Shown here piece by piece: positions 40,721 through 49,722 of a stretch of 64,000 nucleotides of DNA. The position numbers and the translations under genes were made by a program. Within the stretch, counting starts at the first letter, position 1. Each line of letters starts with the position of its first letter. Location: NCBI RefSeq assembly GCF_030690045.1, contig NZ_JAUYHK010000014.1, positions 186,001 through 250,000 of the forward strand, in the 5' to 3' direction. The DNA comes from Thalassospira sp. Its GTDB lineage: Bacteria > Pseudomonadota > Alphaproteobacteria > Rhodospirillales > Thalassospiraceae. Under the pieces are notes generated by a model, which worked only from the letters and a program-made list of their open reading frames with translations, was not told the origin of the DNA and searched no databases.

Positions 40721-43231
40721 ATGATGTCTGATGCTTTCCCCTTGCCGATTGATGCGGTGCTGCCCGATATGGCGGCGGCCCTTGCCGGGGATGGGCGCAA
40801 TCTGGTGCTACAGGCCCCGCCGGGGGCGGGCAAGACAACCAAGGTGCCGCTGGCCTTGCGCGATGCCGCATGGCTGGCCGGGCGCAAGATTGTCATGCTG
40901 GAACCCCGCCGTCTGGCCGCACGGGCCAGCGCACGTCGCATGGCGCAGATGCTGGGCGAGGATATCGGCGAGACCGTCGGTTATCGTGTCCGGTTCGACA
41001 ACAAAATCTCGGCGAAAACCCGGATCGAGGTCGTGACCGAAGGCATTCTGGTGCGGATGATTCAGGATGACCCGGAATTGACCGGCATTGGTGCGCTGAT
41101 TTTCGATGAATTTCATGAACGATCCCTTGATGCCGATCTTGGGCTGGCACTATCGCTGGAAACCCAAGGGGCCTTGCGCGATGATCTGCGCATCATCGTG
41201 ATGTCGGCCACCCTTGACGGCGCACCGATTGCCGCCCTTCTGGGCGATTGCCCGGTGATCACCAGCCAGGGCCGTGCCTTTCCGGTGCAAACCCGTTATC
41301 TGCCAATGCGCTCCGATGACAGGATTGATACCGCAATGAGTGCTGCCATCCGCCACGCCCTGCGCGAGGAAAGCGGATCGGTACTGGCCTTTTTGCCCGG
41401 ACAGGGCGAAATCAGCCGGGTTGAGGCGGCCCTGCGCCATGTGGTGGGCCCCGATGTGATCCTCGCCCCGCTTTATGGCGCGATGGCGGCCAAGGCACAG
41501 GATCTGGCGATTTTGCCTGCGCCTGCCGGGTGCCGCAAGGTGGTGCTGGCAACCGCGATTGCCGAAACATCATTGACGATTGACGGCATCCGGGTGGTGG
41601 TTGATTGCGGTTTGCAACGCTTGCCGCGCTTTGATCCGGCATCGGGCATGACGCGGCTGGTGACGGTCAAATCCTCGCAATCAAGTGCCGAACAACGGCG
41701 CGGTCGCGCCGGGCGGCTGGAACCGGGCATCTGTTATCGCCTGTGGGCGGAGGCCGAACAACGTGCCCGCCCGCCTTTTACCGCCCCCGAAATTGCCGGG
41801 GCCGATCTGGCCCCGCTTACCCTGGAACTGGCGCGATGGGGGGTGGCTGATCCGGCCAGTCTGCCGTGGCTTGATCTGCCCGATGCCGCCCGGATGGATC
41901 AGGCCCGCGATGTGTTGCGACGGCTCGAAGCCATTGATGAGAATAACCGCATCACCGCAATGGGGCAGGCGATGGCCGGGTTGCCGGTGCATCCGCGTCT
42001 GGCGCATATGATGTTGCGCGGGGCAAGGCTGGGTCTTGCCGATGCCGCCTGTGCGCTGGCGGCAATCCTGTCGGACCGTGATTTTCTGCGCGGGCGCGGG
42101 GCTGATATCCGCCACCGGCTTGATGCGATGGCACAAGGCCATGCGCCGGGCATGATCATGGATGCCGCCCGGCAATTGTCCCGCCGCCTGAAAGACGCAA
42201 CAAAGGGGCAAAAACCCGGCAATCCTGTTGTCGATCTTCATGATCAGGCCGGATTGTTGCTGGCCTTTGCCTATCCGGACCGAATCGCCGAACGGCGCAA
42301 GGGCGGCGATGCACGCTATCGCCTGTCGGGCGGCGGTGGCGGCGTGTTGCCCAATGAGGATGGTCTGGCGCAGGAAACCTTTCTGGCGGTTGCCGAACTG
42401 GATGGGCAATCGCGCGAAGCGCGGATTTATCTGGCGGCCCCCTTGTCGCGCACAACGCTCGAAACCCGTTTCGCCGATCAGATGACCGAAGGCGAAGAAG
42501 TTTTCTGGGACATGCAAGGCGACGGTGTGACCGCCCGCTGGCAAAGGCGGATCGGGGCGCTGGTGCTAGACGAAAAAGCCGCCGGAAAGGATGCTGATCC
42601 GGCCAGAATGACTGCCAAAATCACGGCGGCAATGATCGACGGCATCCGGCGTCTGGGCCTGTCCTGCCTGCCGTGGAACCGCGACAGCGAAGGTCTGCGG
42701 GCAAGGCTGGCTTTTCTGCACGAATTTGATCCGCAACACTGGCCGGATGTTGGCGATGCCGCCTTGTTGGCCGGGCTGGAAAACTGGCTGGGGCCGTATC
42801 TGGGCGGGATGTCAAAACGCAGCCAGTTGCGCAATCTGGATTTGGCTGCTGCCTTGCTGTCCGGGCTGGACTGGCAACAAAGACAGGAAATGGACCGCCT
42901 CGCACCGACCCACTGGACGGTGCCGACCGGATCGCATATCCGCCTTGATTACCGGCCCGATGGCCCGGCCCTGCCGGTGCGGTTACAGGAAATGTTCGGG
43001 GCGACCGATACCCCGAAAATTGCCGGGGGCAAGGTCGCCGTCACCCTGCATCTGCTCTCCCCCGCCCAGCGCCCCTTGCAGGTTACGGGCGATCTTGCCG
43101 GGTTCTGGCAGGGGTCCTACGCCCACGTCAAATCGGAAATGAAGGGTCGCTATCCCCGACATTACTGGCCCGATGATCCGCTTTTGGCCGAACCGACCCG
43201 GCGGGTGAAAAACCCGAAACCGCGGGGGTAG
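40721..43231 (+). CDS. hrpB: ATP-dependent RNA helicase HrpB
   Basis: 836-residue DEAH-type helicase. Motif I APPGAGKTTKVPLAL (Lys38), motif II DEFH at 129-132 (IFDEFHERSLDADL), motif III VMSATLDG, motif V/VI region TSLTIDGIRVVVDCG and SSAEQRRGRAGR. The C-terminal half carries the HrpB-specific region ending LQVTGDLAGFWQGSYAHVK and YPRHYWPDDPL, which is diagnostic. The role of HrpB is poorly defined; it is not essential in E. coli. ATG 40721 is preferred over an upstream GTG. The direction is the same as the glycan operon but with a separate gap. Confidence 0.95.
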   Translation: MMSDAFPLPIDAVLPDMAAALAGDGRNLVLQAPPGAGKTTKVPLALRDAAWLAGRKIVMLEPRRLAARASARRMAQMLGEDIGETVGYRVRFDNKISAKTRIEVVTEGILVRMIQDDPELTGIGALIFDEFHERSLDADLGLALSLETQGALRDDLRIIVMSATLDGAPIAALLGDCPVITSQGRAFPVQTRYLPMRSDDRIDTAMSAAIRHALREESGSVLAFLPGQGEISRVEAALRHVVGPDVILAPLYGAMAAKAQDLAILPAPAGCRKVVLATAIAETSLTIDGIRVVVDCGLQRLPRFDPASGMTRLVTVKSSQSSAEQRRGRAGRLEPGICYRLWAEAEQRARPPFTAPEIAGADLAPLTLELARWGVADPASLPWLDLPDAARMDQARDVLRRLEAIDENNRITAMGQAMAGLPVHPRLAHMMLRGARLGLADAACALAAILSDRDFLRGRGADIRHRLDAMAQGHAPGMIMDAARQLSRRLKDATKGQKPGNPVVDLHDQAGLLLAFAYPDRIAERRKGGDARYRLSGGGGGVLPNEDGLAQETFLAVAELDGQSREARIYLAAPLSRTTLETRFADQMTEGEEVFWDMQGDGVTARWQRRIGALVLDEKAAGKDADPARMTAKITAAMIDGIRRLGLSCLPWNRDSEGLRARLAFLHEFDPQHWPDVGDAALLAGLENWLGPYLGGMSKRSQLRNLDLAAALLSGLDWQQRQEMDRLAPTHWTVPTGSHIRLDYRPDGPALPVRLQEMFGATDTPKIAGGKVAVTLHLLSPAQRPLQVTGDLAGFWQGSYAHVKSEMKGRYPRHYWPDDPLLAEPTRRVKNPKPRG

Positions 43232-43263
43232 GTCAGGACTTGGCTGTCGCTGGACAGGAACGA

Positions 43264-43605
43264 TTATTCGGTGCCGATAAGGGTGCGGGCAAGGCGTCGC
43301 ACTTGCTGCAATTCCTGATCGGTGATGCGGCCTTTGGGCTTTGCATTGCGGGCACGCCAGTCAAGGCTTTTAACCTGATCGGCAAGTACGACGCTATTGC
43401 GATCCCCTGATATCGCGACCTCAAATGGATAGGACTTGATCTGTGTTGTCATCGGGCAACACAGCATCAATCCTGTTTTACCGTTATAACCTTTGGGGCT
43501 CAGGACAAGTGCGGGGCGGTGACCGGCTTGTTCATGTCCGGCGTGTGGCGAAAATTCAAGCCACACGATATCACCGCTATCGGGCACATAACCGCCAGCC
43601 ATCAA
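43264..43605 (-). CDS. mazF: MazF/PemK-family toxin
   Basis: 113 residues: YVPDSGDIVWLEFSPHAGHEQAGHRPALVLSP is the conserved MazF opening (quoted in two parts: DIVWLEFSPHAGHEQ and GHRPALVLSP), followed by MLCCPMTTQIKSYPFEV and VVLADQVKSLDWRAR. MazF toxins are sequence-specific single-strand RNases. The start overlaps the mazE stop as ATGA. Confidence 0.93.
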   Translation of the reverse strand: MMAGGYVPDSGDIVWLEFSPHAGHEQAGHRPALVLSPKGYNGKTGLMLCCPMTTQIKSYPFEVAISGDRNSVVLADQVKSLDWRARNAKPKGRITDQELQQVRRLARTLIGTE

Positions 43606-43844
43606 AAGGATTCCTTGCCGCGCGCCGGGCCAAAATCGACTTCGTTATGAAGGTTTTCATCCGAAATGCCCGCCAGCAGTTCGTCAAGGGACTGGGCAGG
43701 ATCAGGGGACTTCTCGATAATGATCCGTCCTTCTTCGTTCGAGATGTTGACTTTGCTGTCAGCTTGCAACCCGGCTTCCAGCAGGATGTTGGCCGGAAGG
43801 CGGATCGCGGCGCTATTGCCCCATTTCTTGATTTGGGAAAGCAT
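43602..43844 (-). CDS. mazE: MazE-family antitoxin
   Basis: 80 residues with the AbrB/SpoVT-type swapped-hairpin DNA-binding N-terminus (SQIKKWGNSAAIRLPANIL) and an acidic C-terminus (DFGPARGKE) that would bind MazF. It should repress the operon together with the toxin through the palindrome directly upstream. Confidence 0.93.
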   Translation of the reverse strand: MLSQIKKWGNSAAIRLPANILLEAGLQADSKVNISNEEGRIIIEKSPDPAQSLDELLAGISDENLHNEVDFGPARGKESF

Positions 43845-43855
43845 GTTAACCTCTG

Positions 43856-43878
43856 ATGTATCTACTATGAAGATACAT
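43856..43878 (-). promoter_or_regulatory. mazEF operator: perfect 8-bp inverted repeat
   Basis: ATGTATCT (43856-43863) and AGATACAT (43871-43878) form a perfect palindrome with a 7-base centre, ending 12 bases before the mazE ATG. A further half-site GTAGATACAA lies at 43908-43917. Position and symmetry are as expected for MazE autoregulation; binding is inferred. Confidence 0.65.
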
Positions 43879-43946
43879 TACCTTTCCGGGAAAATCGTGT
43901 CAACTTTGTAGATACAATTTTGTGTGTTTACGGATTGTAGAATCCA

Positions 43947-44396
43947 ATGCCGATCACCGCCACCACCCCGCTTTTGAATGTTGCGGAAATCAACCGCAGT
44001 GCCGCGTTTTACCGGCTGCTGGGCTTTGAGGTGGTGGCGCGGACATTGTCGGAACAGGATGGTGAAGCGGTCTGGGTGATGATGCAGGCCGAAACACCGG
44101 AGGGTCAGGATCATCCGGTGCGGCTGATGCTGGCGGCGCATGGCGGTGTTTCGCATGAAGAACGCCGCATGCGTCCGCCCTTTGCCGGGCTGGTGCTGTA
44201 TCTGGAATGTGATGATGCGCCGGGGCTGTTCCAGACGCTGCATGATGCGGGTTACAAGCCGGAACCGGTGGTCGAACTTGAGAATGGCGGGTTACAGTTC
44301 TTTGTCCGCGACCCGGATGGCTATGAGGTTGCGTTGACATCGCCGGGCGGGCCAGACCATCAAGAGGACCATCAACAGGACGATCAGACGCAATAG
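43947..44396 (+). CDS. VOC-family (glyoxalase/bleomycin-resistance fold) protein
   Basis: 149 residues with paired beta-alpha-beta-beta-beta modules: LLNVAEINRSAAFYRLLGFEVV at the start (read as NVAEINRSAAFYRLLGFE) and LQFFVRDPDGYEVAL at the end, the common closing motif with its metal-ligand Glu. The C-terminal tail (DHQEDHQQDDQ) is His/Asp/Gln-rich and unusual. Members are lyases, dioxygenases or binding proteins; the substrate is unknown. The 3' end overlaps the greB stop by 13 bases. Confidence 0.83.
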   Translation: MPITATTPLLNVAEINRSAAFYRLLGFEVVARTLSEQDGEAVWVMMQAETPEGQDHPVRLMLAAHGGVSHEERRMRPPFAGLVLYLECDDAPGLFQTLHDAGYKPEPVVELENGGLQFFVRDPDGYEVALTSPGGPDHQEDHQQDDQTQ

Positions 44397-44863
44397 CTGA
44401 TCTTCAAAACCTCAAGCTCATCCTCGCCCGCCGGGGTGCGCAGGGTGACCACATCACCAACCTTGCATTTCATCAGGGCGCGGGCGACCGGGGAAATCCA
44501 GCTGATTTTGCCGACAAGGGATTCCGCCTCGTCCTCGCCAACGATGCGGATGGTTTTTTCTTCGTCCCGCGCATTTACGTACGTCACGGTCGCGCCAAAG
44601 AAAATCCGCGCATGATCGGCCTGATCTTCGGGGCGGACGACCACCGCATCCTCGATCCGTTTGCGAAGGTAACGCACCCGACGGTCAATTTCGCGCAGGC
44701 GTTTCTTGCCGTAAATGTAATCGCCATTTTCGCTGCGGTCGCCATTTCCCGCCGCCCATGACACGATGGCAACCGTTTCGGGTCGCTGTTTTTTCCACAG
44801 ATCATCCAGTTCGGTTTTAAGCGTCTGAAGACCTTCGGGGGTGATATAGATCGGTTTGTCCAT
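44384..44863 (-). CDS. greB: Transcription elongation factor GreB
   Basis: 159 residues. The N-terminal coiled coil carries the acidic tip needed to stimulate RNA polymerase backtrack cleavage (AAGNGDRSENGDYIYGKK) followed by REIDRRVRYLRKRI, whose spacing and the DRRVRYLRKR phrase are GreB-type rather than GreA. The C-terminal FKBP-like domain has FFGATVTYVN, ISWISPVARALMKCKVGD. It rescues arrested RNA polymerase. Converges on the VOC gene. Confidence 0.92.
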   Translation of the reverse strand: MDKPIYITPEGLQTLKTELDDLWKKQRPETVAIVSWAAGNGDRSENGDYIYGKKRLREIDRRVRYLRKRIEDAVVVRPEDQADHARIFFGATVTYVNARDEEKTIRIVGEDEAESLVGKISWISPVARALMKCKVGDVVTLRTPAGEDELEVLKISYCV

Positions 44864-44945
44864 GTCCGCGTTTTAGCCCAAGGCCGGGTTGCTGGAAAGA
44901 AGCGATTTGCGCTATCTTTTCTGCCCCTGTTTGTGTCCGGTCGGA

Positions 44946-45854
44946 TTATCCGTCCAAAGGCAGACCGGCGATGAATTCGCGCAACCAGCGTTGCGCCGGG
45001 TGGACATCATTGCGGCGGTGCCAGCATAGTGTGAAACATATCGGATCAAGCGGTATGGGTGGTGGCAAAATGGCAAGGGCATCCGCATGGCCCGATGCAG
45101 GGATGATCCCTTCCATCAGGGTTGCGATCAGGTCCGAATGCGCGATCAGAAGCGGGGCGGCATACATATTGGACAGGGTCACGGCAAGGCGGCGTTTATG
45201 GCCCATCTTTGCCAGCACTATATCCACCAAACCAAATCGGTCATTTTCTGGCGATACCAGCAAATGTGACAGGGACAAAAAAGCCGGAAGACCAAGCGGG
45301 GCCTTGGCGTCCGGGTGATCCCGGCGCAATATGCAGACGAAATTTTCCTTGAAAAGCGGGCGGCTCAGGATCCGGCTGGTCGGTGTCGGGGGGACACCAA
45401 TCGTCAGATCGGCTTCACCCGCATCAAGCAGGGTGATGGCATCGTCGCGTGCCGTGAAATTCCGGATGCGAAGCGTGATGCCGGGTGCCTGCTGACGCAA
45501 CGCATCGAGAAGGACCGGCAGAAGTTTGAAGGTCGGATGCTCCGATAATCCCAGCGAGAATGTTGCCGTTGATGTTGTCGGATCAAATGACTGTGTGAAT
45601 GCAAGGGTTCGTTGAATTTCGGCAAGCGCATGCCCCAGCGGTTCGGCAAGGTCAAGCGCACGCGGGGTCGGTTGCAGGCCATTGGGGCTGCGGACAAACA
45701 GTTCATCACCCAGCAATCCGCGCAAACGTGACAGGGCGGCACTCATGGCGGGTTGGGTGCGGCCAATCCGGATGCCCGCGCGCGTAACACTGCGCTCAGT
45801 CATCAGCGCGTCAAAGGCCACCAGCAGGTTCAGGTCAATGCCGTGTAAATCCAT
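44946..45854 (-). CDS. LysR-family transcriptional regulator
   Basis: 302 residues: N-terminal winged helix (DLNLLVAFDALMTERSVT, GRTQPAMSAALSRLRGLL) and a periplasmic-binding-like effector domain. It is divergent from a SnoaL-like and quinone-reductase gene pair with about 90 bases between, so it probably regulates that pair. Confidence 0.92.
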   Translation of the reverse strand: MDLHGIDLNLLVAFDALMTERSVTRAGIRIGRTQPAMSAALSRLRGLLGDELFVRSPNGLQPTPRALDLAEPLGHALAEIQRTLAFTQSFDPTTSTATFSLGLSEHPTFKLLPVLLDALRQQAPGITLRIRNFTARDDAITLLDAGEADLTIGVPPTPTSRILSRPLFKENFVCILRRDHPDAKAPLGLPAFLSLSHLLVSPENDRFGLVDIVLAKMGHKRRLAVTLSNMYAAPLLIAHSDLIATLMEGIIPASGHADALAILPPPIPLDPICFTLCWHRRNDVHPAQRWLREFIAGLPLDG

Positions 45855-45946
45855 GCCATGAATGTTCTCACATATTTTATATCGATTTCAAGCATGTTGA
45901 TGGATCCGATAAACATTTCCCCATATGCAACGATCCTGAACGGGAA

Positions 45947-46417
45947 ATGACAATGACAGGTAAAATCAACGCCCCCCAAATTTTTGGTATATCGGACACC
46001 GACCGCAACGCCGTCGAACTTCTGTATCGCGCTTTTAGCGACGGTGCCCACCTTCTGGACGAGGCCGTCACCCCCGACTGGCAGGATATCCCGCTTGCGC
46101 CGGGGCAGGTGCCGGGCCGTGACGGCATGAAACCCTTGATCGAGGCCTTTCGTGCGGCCTTCCCCGATGTGCAAATCATTATTCATGAAATGATCGGCGC
46201 GCCGGGACGGGTTGCCGTCCGGGCTGAAATCCTCGCGACGCATCATGGTGAATGGTTTGGTGTCGCACCGACCGGAAAAACGTTCCGCCTGCCGATCCAT
46301 GAATTCCATTATGTCGAAAATGGCAAGGTGACCCATACATGGCATCTGGAAGACTGGCTTGGCTGGTTGTTTCAAGTCGGTGCCTGGCCGGTTGCGGATA
46401 AGGAGGTCGGCCAATGA
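45947..46417 (+). CDS. SnoaL-like ester cyclase family protein
   Basis: 156 residues of the NTF2-like SnoaL/ester-cyclase type: VELLYRAFSDGAHLL, GRDGMKPLIEAFRAAFPDV, HEFHYVENGKVTHTWHLED. Members are cyclases or isomerases of small substrates, and many are unassigned. First of a two-gene operon with a quinone-reductase-like gene (ATGA overlap), opposite a LysR gene. ATG 45953 is also possible. Confidence 0.82.
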   Translation: MTMTGKINAPQIFGISDTDRNAVELLYRAFSDGAHLLDEAVTPDWQDIPLAPGQVPGRDGMKPLIEAFRAAFPDVQIIIHEMIGAPGRVAVRAEILATHHGEWFGVAPTGKTFRLPIHEFHYVENGKVTHTWHLEDWLGWLFQVGAWPVADKEVGQ

Positions 46418-47337
46418 AAGCCGTAATACTTGATGACTACAACAGCATGCCTGTGATCGGTGACATCGCGATACCGGAAATCGGGCCGGATGATGTTCTG
46501 GTCCGTGTGGTGGCTGCGGCTCTTAACCCCCTGGATGTGAAACTGCATGGCGGGGTGTTGCAGGATTATTTCCCGATTGAATTTCGCTATGTGGTCGGTA
46601 CTGATCTTGCCGGAAGAATCGAGGCGGTCGGGGCAAATGTGACGGATTGGGAAAAGGGCGACAGGATTGTTGCCCGGCTTGATCCGGTCCGTGGTGGCGC
46701 ATGTGCCGGTTTTGCCTGTGTTCCGGCGAAATATCTGGCGAAAGTACCCGATACCATCCCGCTGGAGACCGCCGCCGGGATTCCGACGGTGGCAGGTACA
46801 GCATGGCAGGCATTGTTTGAGTTGGGCGATCTTAAGGCCGGGCAGACGGTGCTGATCCATGCCGGGGCGGGCGGGGTGGGCAGTTTTGCCATCCAGTTTG
46901 CCCGTGCGGGTGGTGCGCGGGTTATGACGACCGTATCGGGAGACGGCATCGACATTGCCCACAGATTGGGGGCCGATCATGTGATCGATTATCGCAACGC
47001 CAACTTTGCCGAAAACCTGTCGGACATTGATCTGGTGATTGACACCATCGGGGGCGAGACCCACCAACGTTCATTCGGTGTTTTGCGAAGGGGCGGTAAG
47101 TTGCTGGCCCTTGTTGCGCCGCCGGACGAGGCACTGGCAAATGCGCATAATGTCACAGCCGATTTCGTATTTCATATGTCCGATGGTGAAAGGCTGGTGC
47201 GTGTCGTGTCTGCGATTGCCGAAAACAGCATCAATATCCTGACGGACCGGATAGTGTCGCTGGACGCTTTTTCCGATGCCTTCGCCCGGCAATCATCGGG
47301 CTGTGCCCGCGGCAAGATCATTGTGACGATGGCCTGA
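46414..47337 (+). CDS. NADPH:quinone-oxidoreductase-like MDR protein (zinc-independent)
   Basis: 307 residues of the medium-chain dehydrogenase/reductase family: GTDLAGRIEAVGANV, GDRIVARLD, and the NAD(P) Rossmann motif GAGGVGSFAIQFARAGGARV. The zinc ligands of classical alcohol dehydrogenases are absent, as in quinone reductases. Probably reduces a quinone or enone in the same LysR-controlled module. Its transcript ends at a strong hairpin just downstream. Confidence 0.88.
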   Translation: MKAVILDDYNSMPVIGDIAIPEIGPDDVLVRVVAAALNPLDVKLHGGVLQDYFPIEFRYVVGTDLAGRIEAVGANVTDWEKGDRIVARLDPVRGGACAGFACVPAKYLAKVPDTIPLETAAGIPTVAGTAWQALFELGDLKAGQTVLIHAGAGGVGSFAIQFARAGGARVMTTVSGDGIDIAHRLGADHVIDYRNANFAENLSDIDLVIDTIGGETHQRSFGVLRRGGKLLALVAPPDEALANAHNVTADFVFHMSDGERLVRVVSAIAENSINILTDRIVSLDAFSDAFARQSSGCARGKIIVTMA

Positions 47338-47342
47338 AATGG

Positions 47343-47380
47343 AAAAGTCGTGACGCAGCTGAACCGCGTCACGACTTTTT
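47343..47380. terminator. Strong bidirectional terminator between converging genes
   Basis: AAAAGTCGTGACGC (47343-47356) pairs perfectly with GCGTCACGACTTTT (47366-47379), a 14-bp stem with a 9-base loop and a flanking run of five T on the plus strand (and A4 giving U4 on the minus). It serves the quinone-reductase gene and the MFS gene. Confidence 0.9.
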
Positions 47381-47394
47381 ATGAAATGTGATGA

Positions 47395-48612
47395 TCAGGC
47401 GTTGGCTTCAACCCGAAGCGCATCATCATTGATCGGCAGATGCACCAGCGCGGCAAGAACGCCAAGGGCGGCGGCCGTGGCCCAGACCGCGTCGAAATTG
47501 CCTGTCAGGTCATAAACCACCCCGCCCATCCATGCGCCGAAAAACGCACCGACCTGATGCGACAGCATGACGATGCCAAACAGCGTCGCCATATAGCGCG
47601 GGCCGAAAACCTGCGCGATGATGCCGCTGGTCAGTGGCACGGTTGACAGCCACAAGGCTCCCATCACGGCTGAAAAAATCCAGATGGTCTCTGCCGTTTT
47701 GGGGGCGGCCATGAAGGCAAGGATCACCACGGCACGCGCCCCGTAAATAAACGACAGGCCCCATTTTTTCCGCCATTTCCCCCCGGCCCAGCCCGCGGCC
47801 AGCGTCCCGAAAATGTTAAACAGCCCAATCAGCGCCAGTCCCTGTGCCGCGACCGAACCGGGCAGGCCGCACAACTGGGTAAAGGTCGGCAGATGGGTGG
47901 CGATGACCGCAACGTGAAAGCCGCAGACAAAAAACCCGGCATTGAGCAACAAAAACCCACGATGTTTGCGCGCCTCGTGAAAGGCGGCAATCAGGCTGTT
48001 GGGGCCCAGATCAGCTGCCCCGGCCTTGGTCGCCTTGCCGGTCATGGCAAAGGCGAACGGCACAATGATCATCGACATTACGGCCAGCATCGCCAGCGCC
48101 CCGACATAGCCAAGATTGTCATTCAATGCCTGGGTGGTCGGTGCCATCACAAATTGCCCGACCGATCCCCCGGCCGAGGCAAGACCCAGTGCGAAACTGC
48201 GTTTGTTGGCCGGAAATACCCGGCTGATGGCGGCCAGAACCACCGGAAAACTGGTCGCCCCGACGCCAATGCCAATCAATAATCCCGATGTCGCATGCAG
48301 GCCCAGCGGCGATGCCGCCCCGCCCATCATATAAAGCCCCAGCGCATAAAACGCCGCCCCGCCAATCAGGGTCCGCGTGGTGCCATACCGGTCGGCCAAT
48401 GCGCCTGCCACCGGGGCGGCAACGCCCCACATCAGGTTCTGGATGGCAAAGGCAAGGCCAAAGGTGCTGGCGCTCCATCCCGTGGCGGTCAGCATGTCGG
48501 GAATAAACAGGCCCAGCGACGGGCGAATACCCAGATTGACCGACAACACCAAACAGCCAGATACCAGCACCAGCCACGGAAACCATTTTGCTGTTTTAAA
48601 AGTCGGGGTCAT
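47395..48612 (-). CDS. Major facilitator superfamily transporter
   Basis: 405 residues with twelve hydrophobic helices and MFS features: GALADRYGTTRTLIGGAA in the loop between helices 2 and 3, and MLSHQVGAFFGAWMGG in the C-terminal half. The general look is of the oxalate/formate or monocarboxylate-type MFS group; substrate unassigned. It follows a LysR gene in the same direction, 108 bases downstream, which may control it. Confidence 0.87.
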   Translation of the reverse strand: MTPTFKTAKWFPWLVLVSGCLVLSVNLGIRPSLGLFIPDMLTATGWSASTFGLAFAIQNLMWGVAAPVAGALADRYGTTRTLIGGAAFYALGLYMMGGAASPLGLHATSGLLIGIGVGATSFPVVLAAISRVFPANKRSFALGLASAGGSVGQFVMAPTTQALNDNLGYVGALAMLAVMSMIIVPFAFAMTGKATKAGAADLGPNSLIAAFHEARKHRGFLLLNAGFFVCGFHVAVIATHLPTFTQLCGLPGSVAAQGLALIGLFNIFGTLAAGWAGGKWRKKWGLSFIYGARAVVILAFMAAPKTAETIWIFSAVMGALWLSTVPLTSGIIAQVFGPRYMATLFGIVMLSHQVGAFFGAWMGGVVYDLTGNFDAVWATAAALGVLAALVHLPINDDALRVEANA

Positions 48613-48720
48613 TCAAGGGTCTCCGCGCCGGGATCGGATGGGAATGGAAATCAGGATGAAATCTGTATCGGAACGCCAGTATGCAAAATGGTTTTTAATG
48701 CGTCCAATTCATTAATTTTA

Positions 48721-49647
48721 TCATGCCGATAACTTTTGTGCATTTTTGCAAGTGCCGGCCTCAATCACAAGGGCGGCAAGCGCATCTATCACGGCATCAA
48801 TTTCCCCGGCGGCGGGGCGGCGGATCATGGAAATCGCCATCGGCCAGCGGGCACCGGGCAAATCCAGAATGCGGATGCGGTCGCGGGCCGGGCTGTGCAG
48901 GCAATAACGCCGCGCCATGACGCCATATCCGGCCCCCGCCGCGATCATGTCGATTTGCAGTTCCAGTGCCGAAACCTCCAATACCGAAGCAAACCGCACC
49001 CCGTGCCGTTGCGCCAAAGTATTGCCTCTTGCCCGAAACAGACATCCCTCTGGCATCAGAATCAGGGGATGGCGGGCCAGTTCCGTCACATCGCGCGGGG
49101 GCGTGGGGTCGCTGGCCGGGCCGATAACAACGATATCGTCATCCAGAACATGATCAATGCGAAAGGCCGGGATCATCGCCGCCGCCGTCGCCCCGCCATT
49201 GGGCGGATCAAGCGCCAGCAGCGCATCAATTTCCCCCCGCCGCAACAACGGTAACAGTTCGCTGCTCCATCCGCTGCGGATGGACAGGGCAATATCGGGA
49301 AAACGATCATGCAGCTTGCGCAGTTCCGGCGCGGAAACCAGCGGTGCGACACCGTGGCTGATGCCAAATCGCACCGGGCCGGTCGGGGCTGTTGCGCCGG
49401 TAATAATATCGCCAAAACCGTCCAGACGGCGCAAAAGGTCGCGGGCTTCGGCAAGGGCGCGTTGCCCGGCAAGGGTCGGTTGCAACGGTTTGGTGGACCG
49501 GTCAAACAACAGGGTGCCGATGCGGTCTTCAAGGCGTTGAAGGCGGCGCGTAATCGCGGGTTGTGTCAGGCCCAGCCGGTTGGCGGCACCGTGAAAGGAT
49601 TTTTCATCGGCAAGCGCGATCAGGGTTTGCAGGTCGCTGGTATCCAT
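48721..49647 (-). CDS. LysR-family transcriptional regulator
   Basis: 308 residues: DLQTLIALADEKSFHGAANR, GLTQPAITRRLQRLEDRIG (winged helix) followed by the substrate-binding domain (TGPVRFGISHGVAPL). Same strand as the MFS gene that follows it, so local control of the transporter is plausible. No partner lies divergently upstream. Confidence 0.92.
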   Translation of the reverse strand: MDTSDLQTLIALADEKSFHGAANRLGLTQPAITRRLQRLEDRIGTLLFDRSTKPLQPTLAGQRALAEARDLLRRLDGFGDIITGATAPTGPVRFGISHGVAPLVSAPELRKLHDRFPDIALSIRSGWSSELLPLLRRGEIDALLALDPPNGGATAAAMIPAFRIDHVLDDDIVVIGPASDPTPPRDVTELARHPLILMPEGCLFRARGNTLAQRHGVRFASVLEVSALELQIDMIAAGAGYGVMARRYCLHSPARDRIRILDLPGARWPMAISMIRRPAAGEIDAVIDALAALVIEAGTCKNAQKLSA

Positions 49648-49722
49648 GCGGGCCTCCGGACATGAAAGAAGCCATCAGCATGGGCGATTTGCCCTGATCA
49701 TGCAAGATCGGCATTGATCAAT

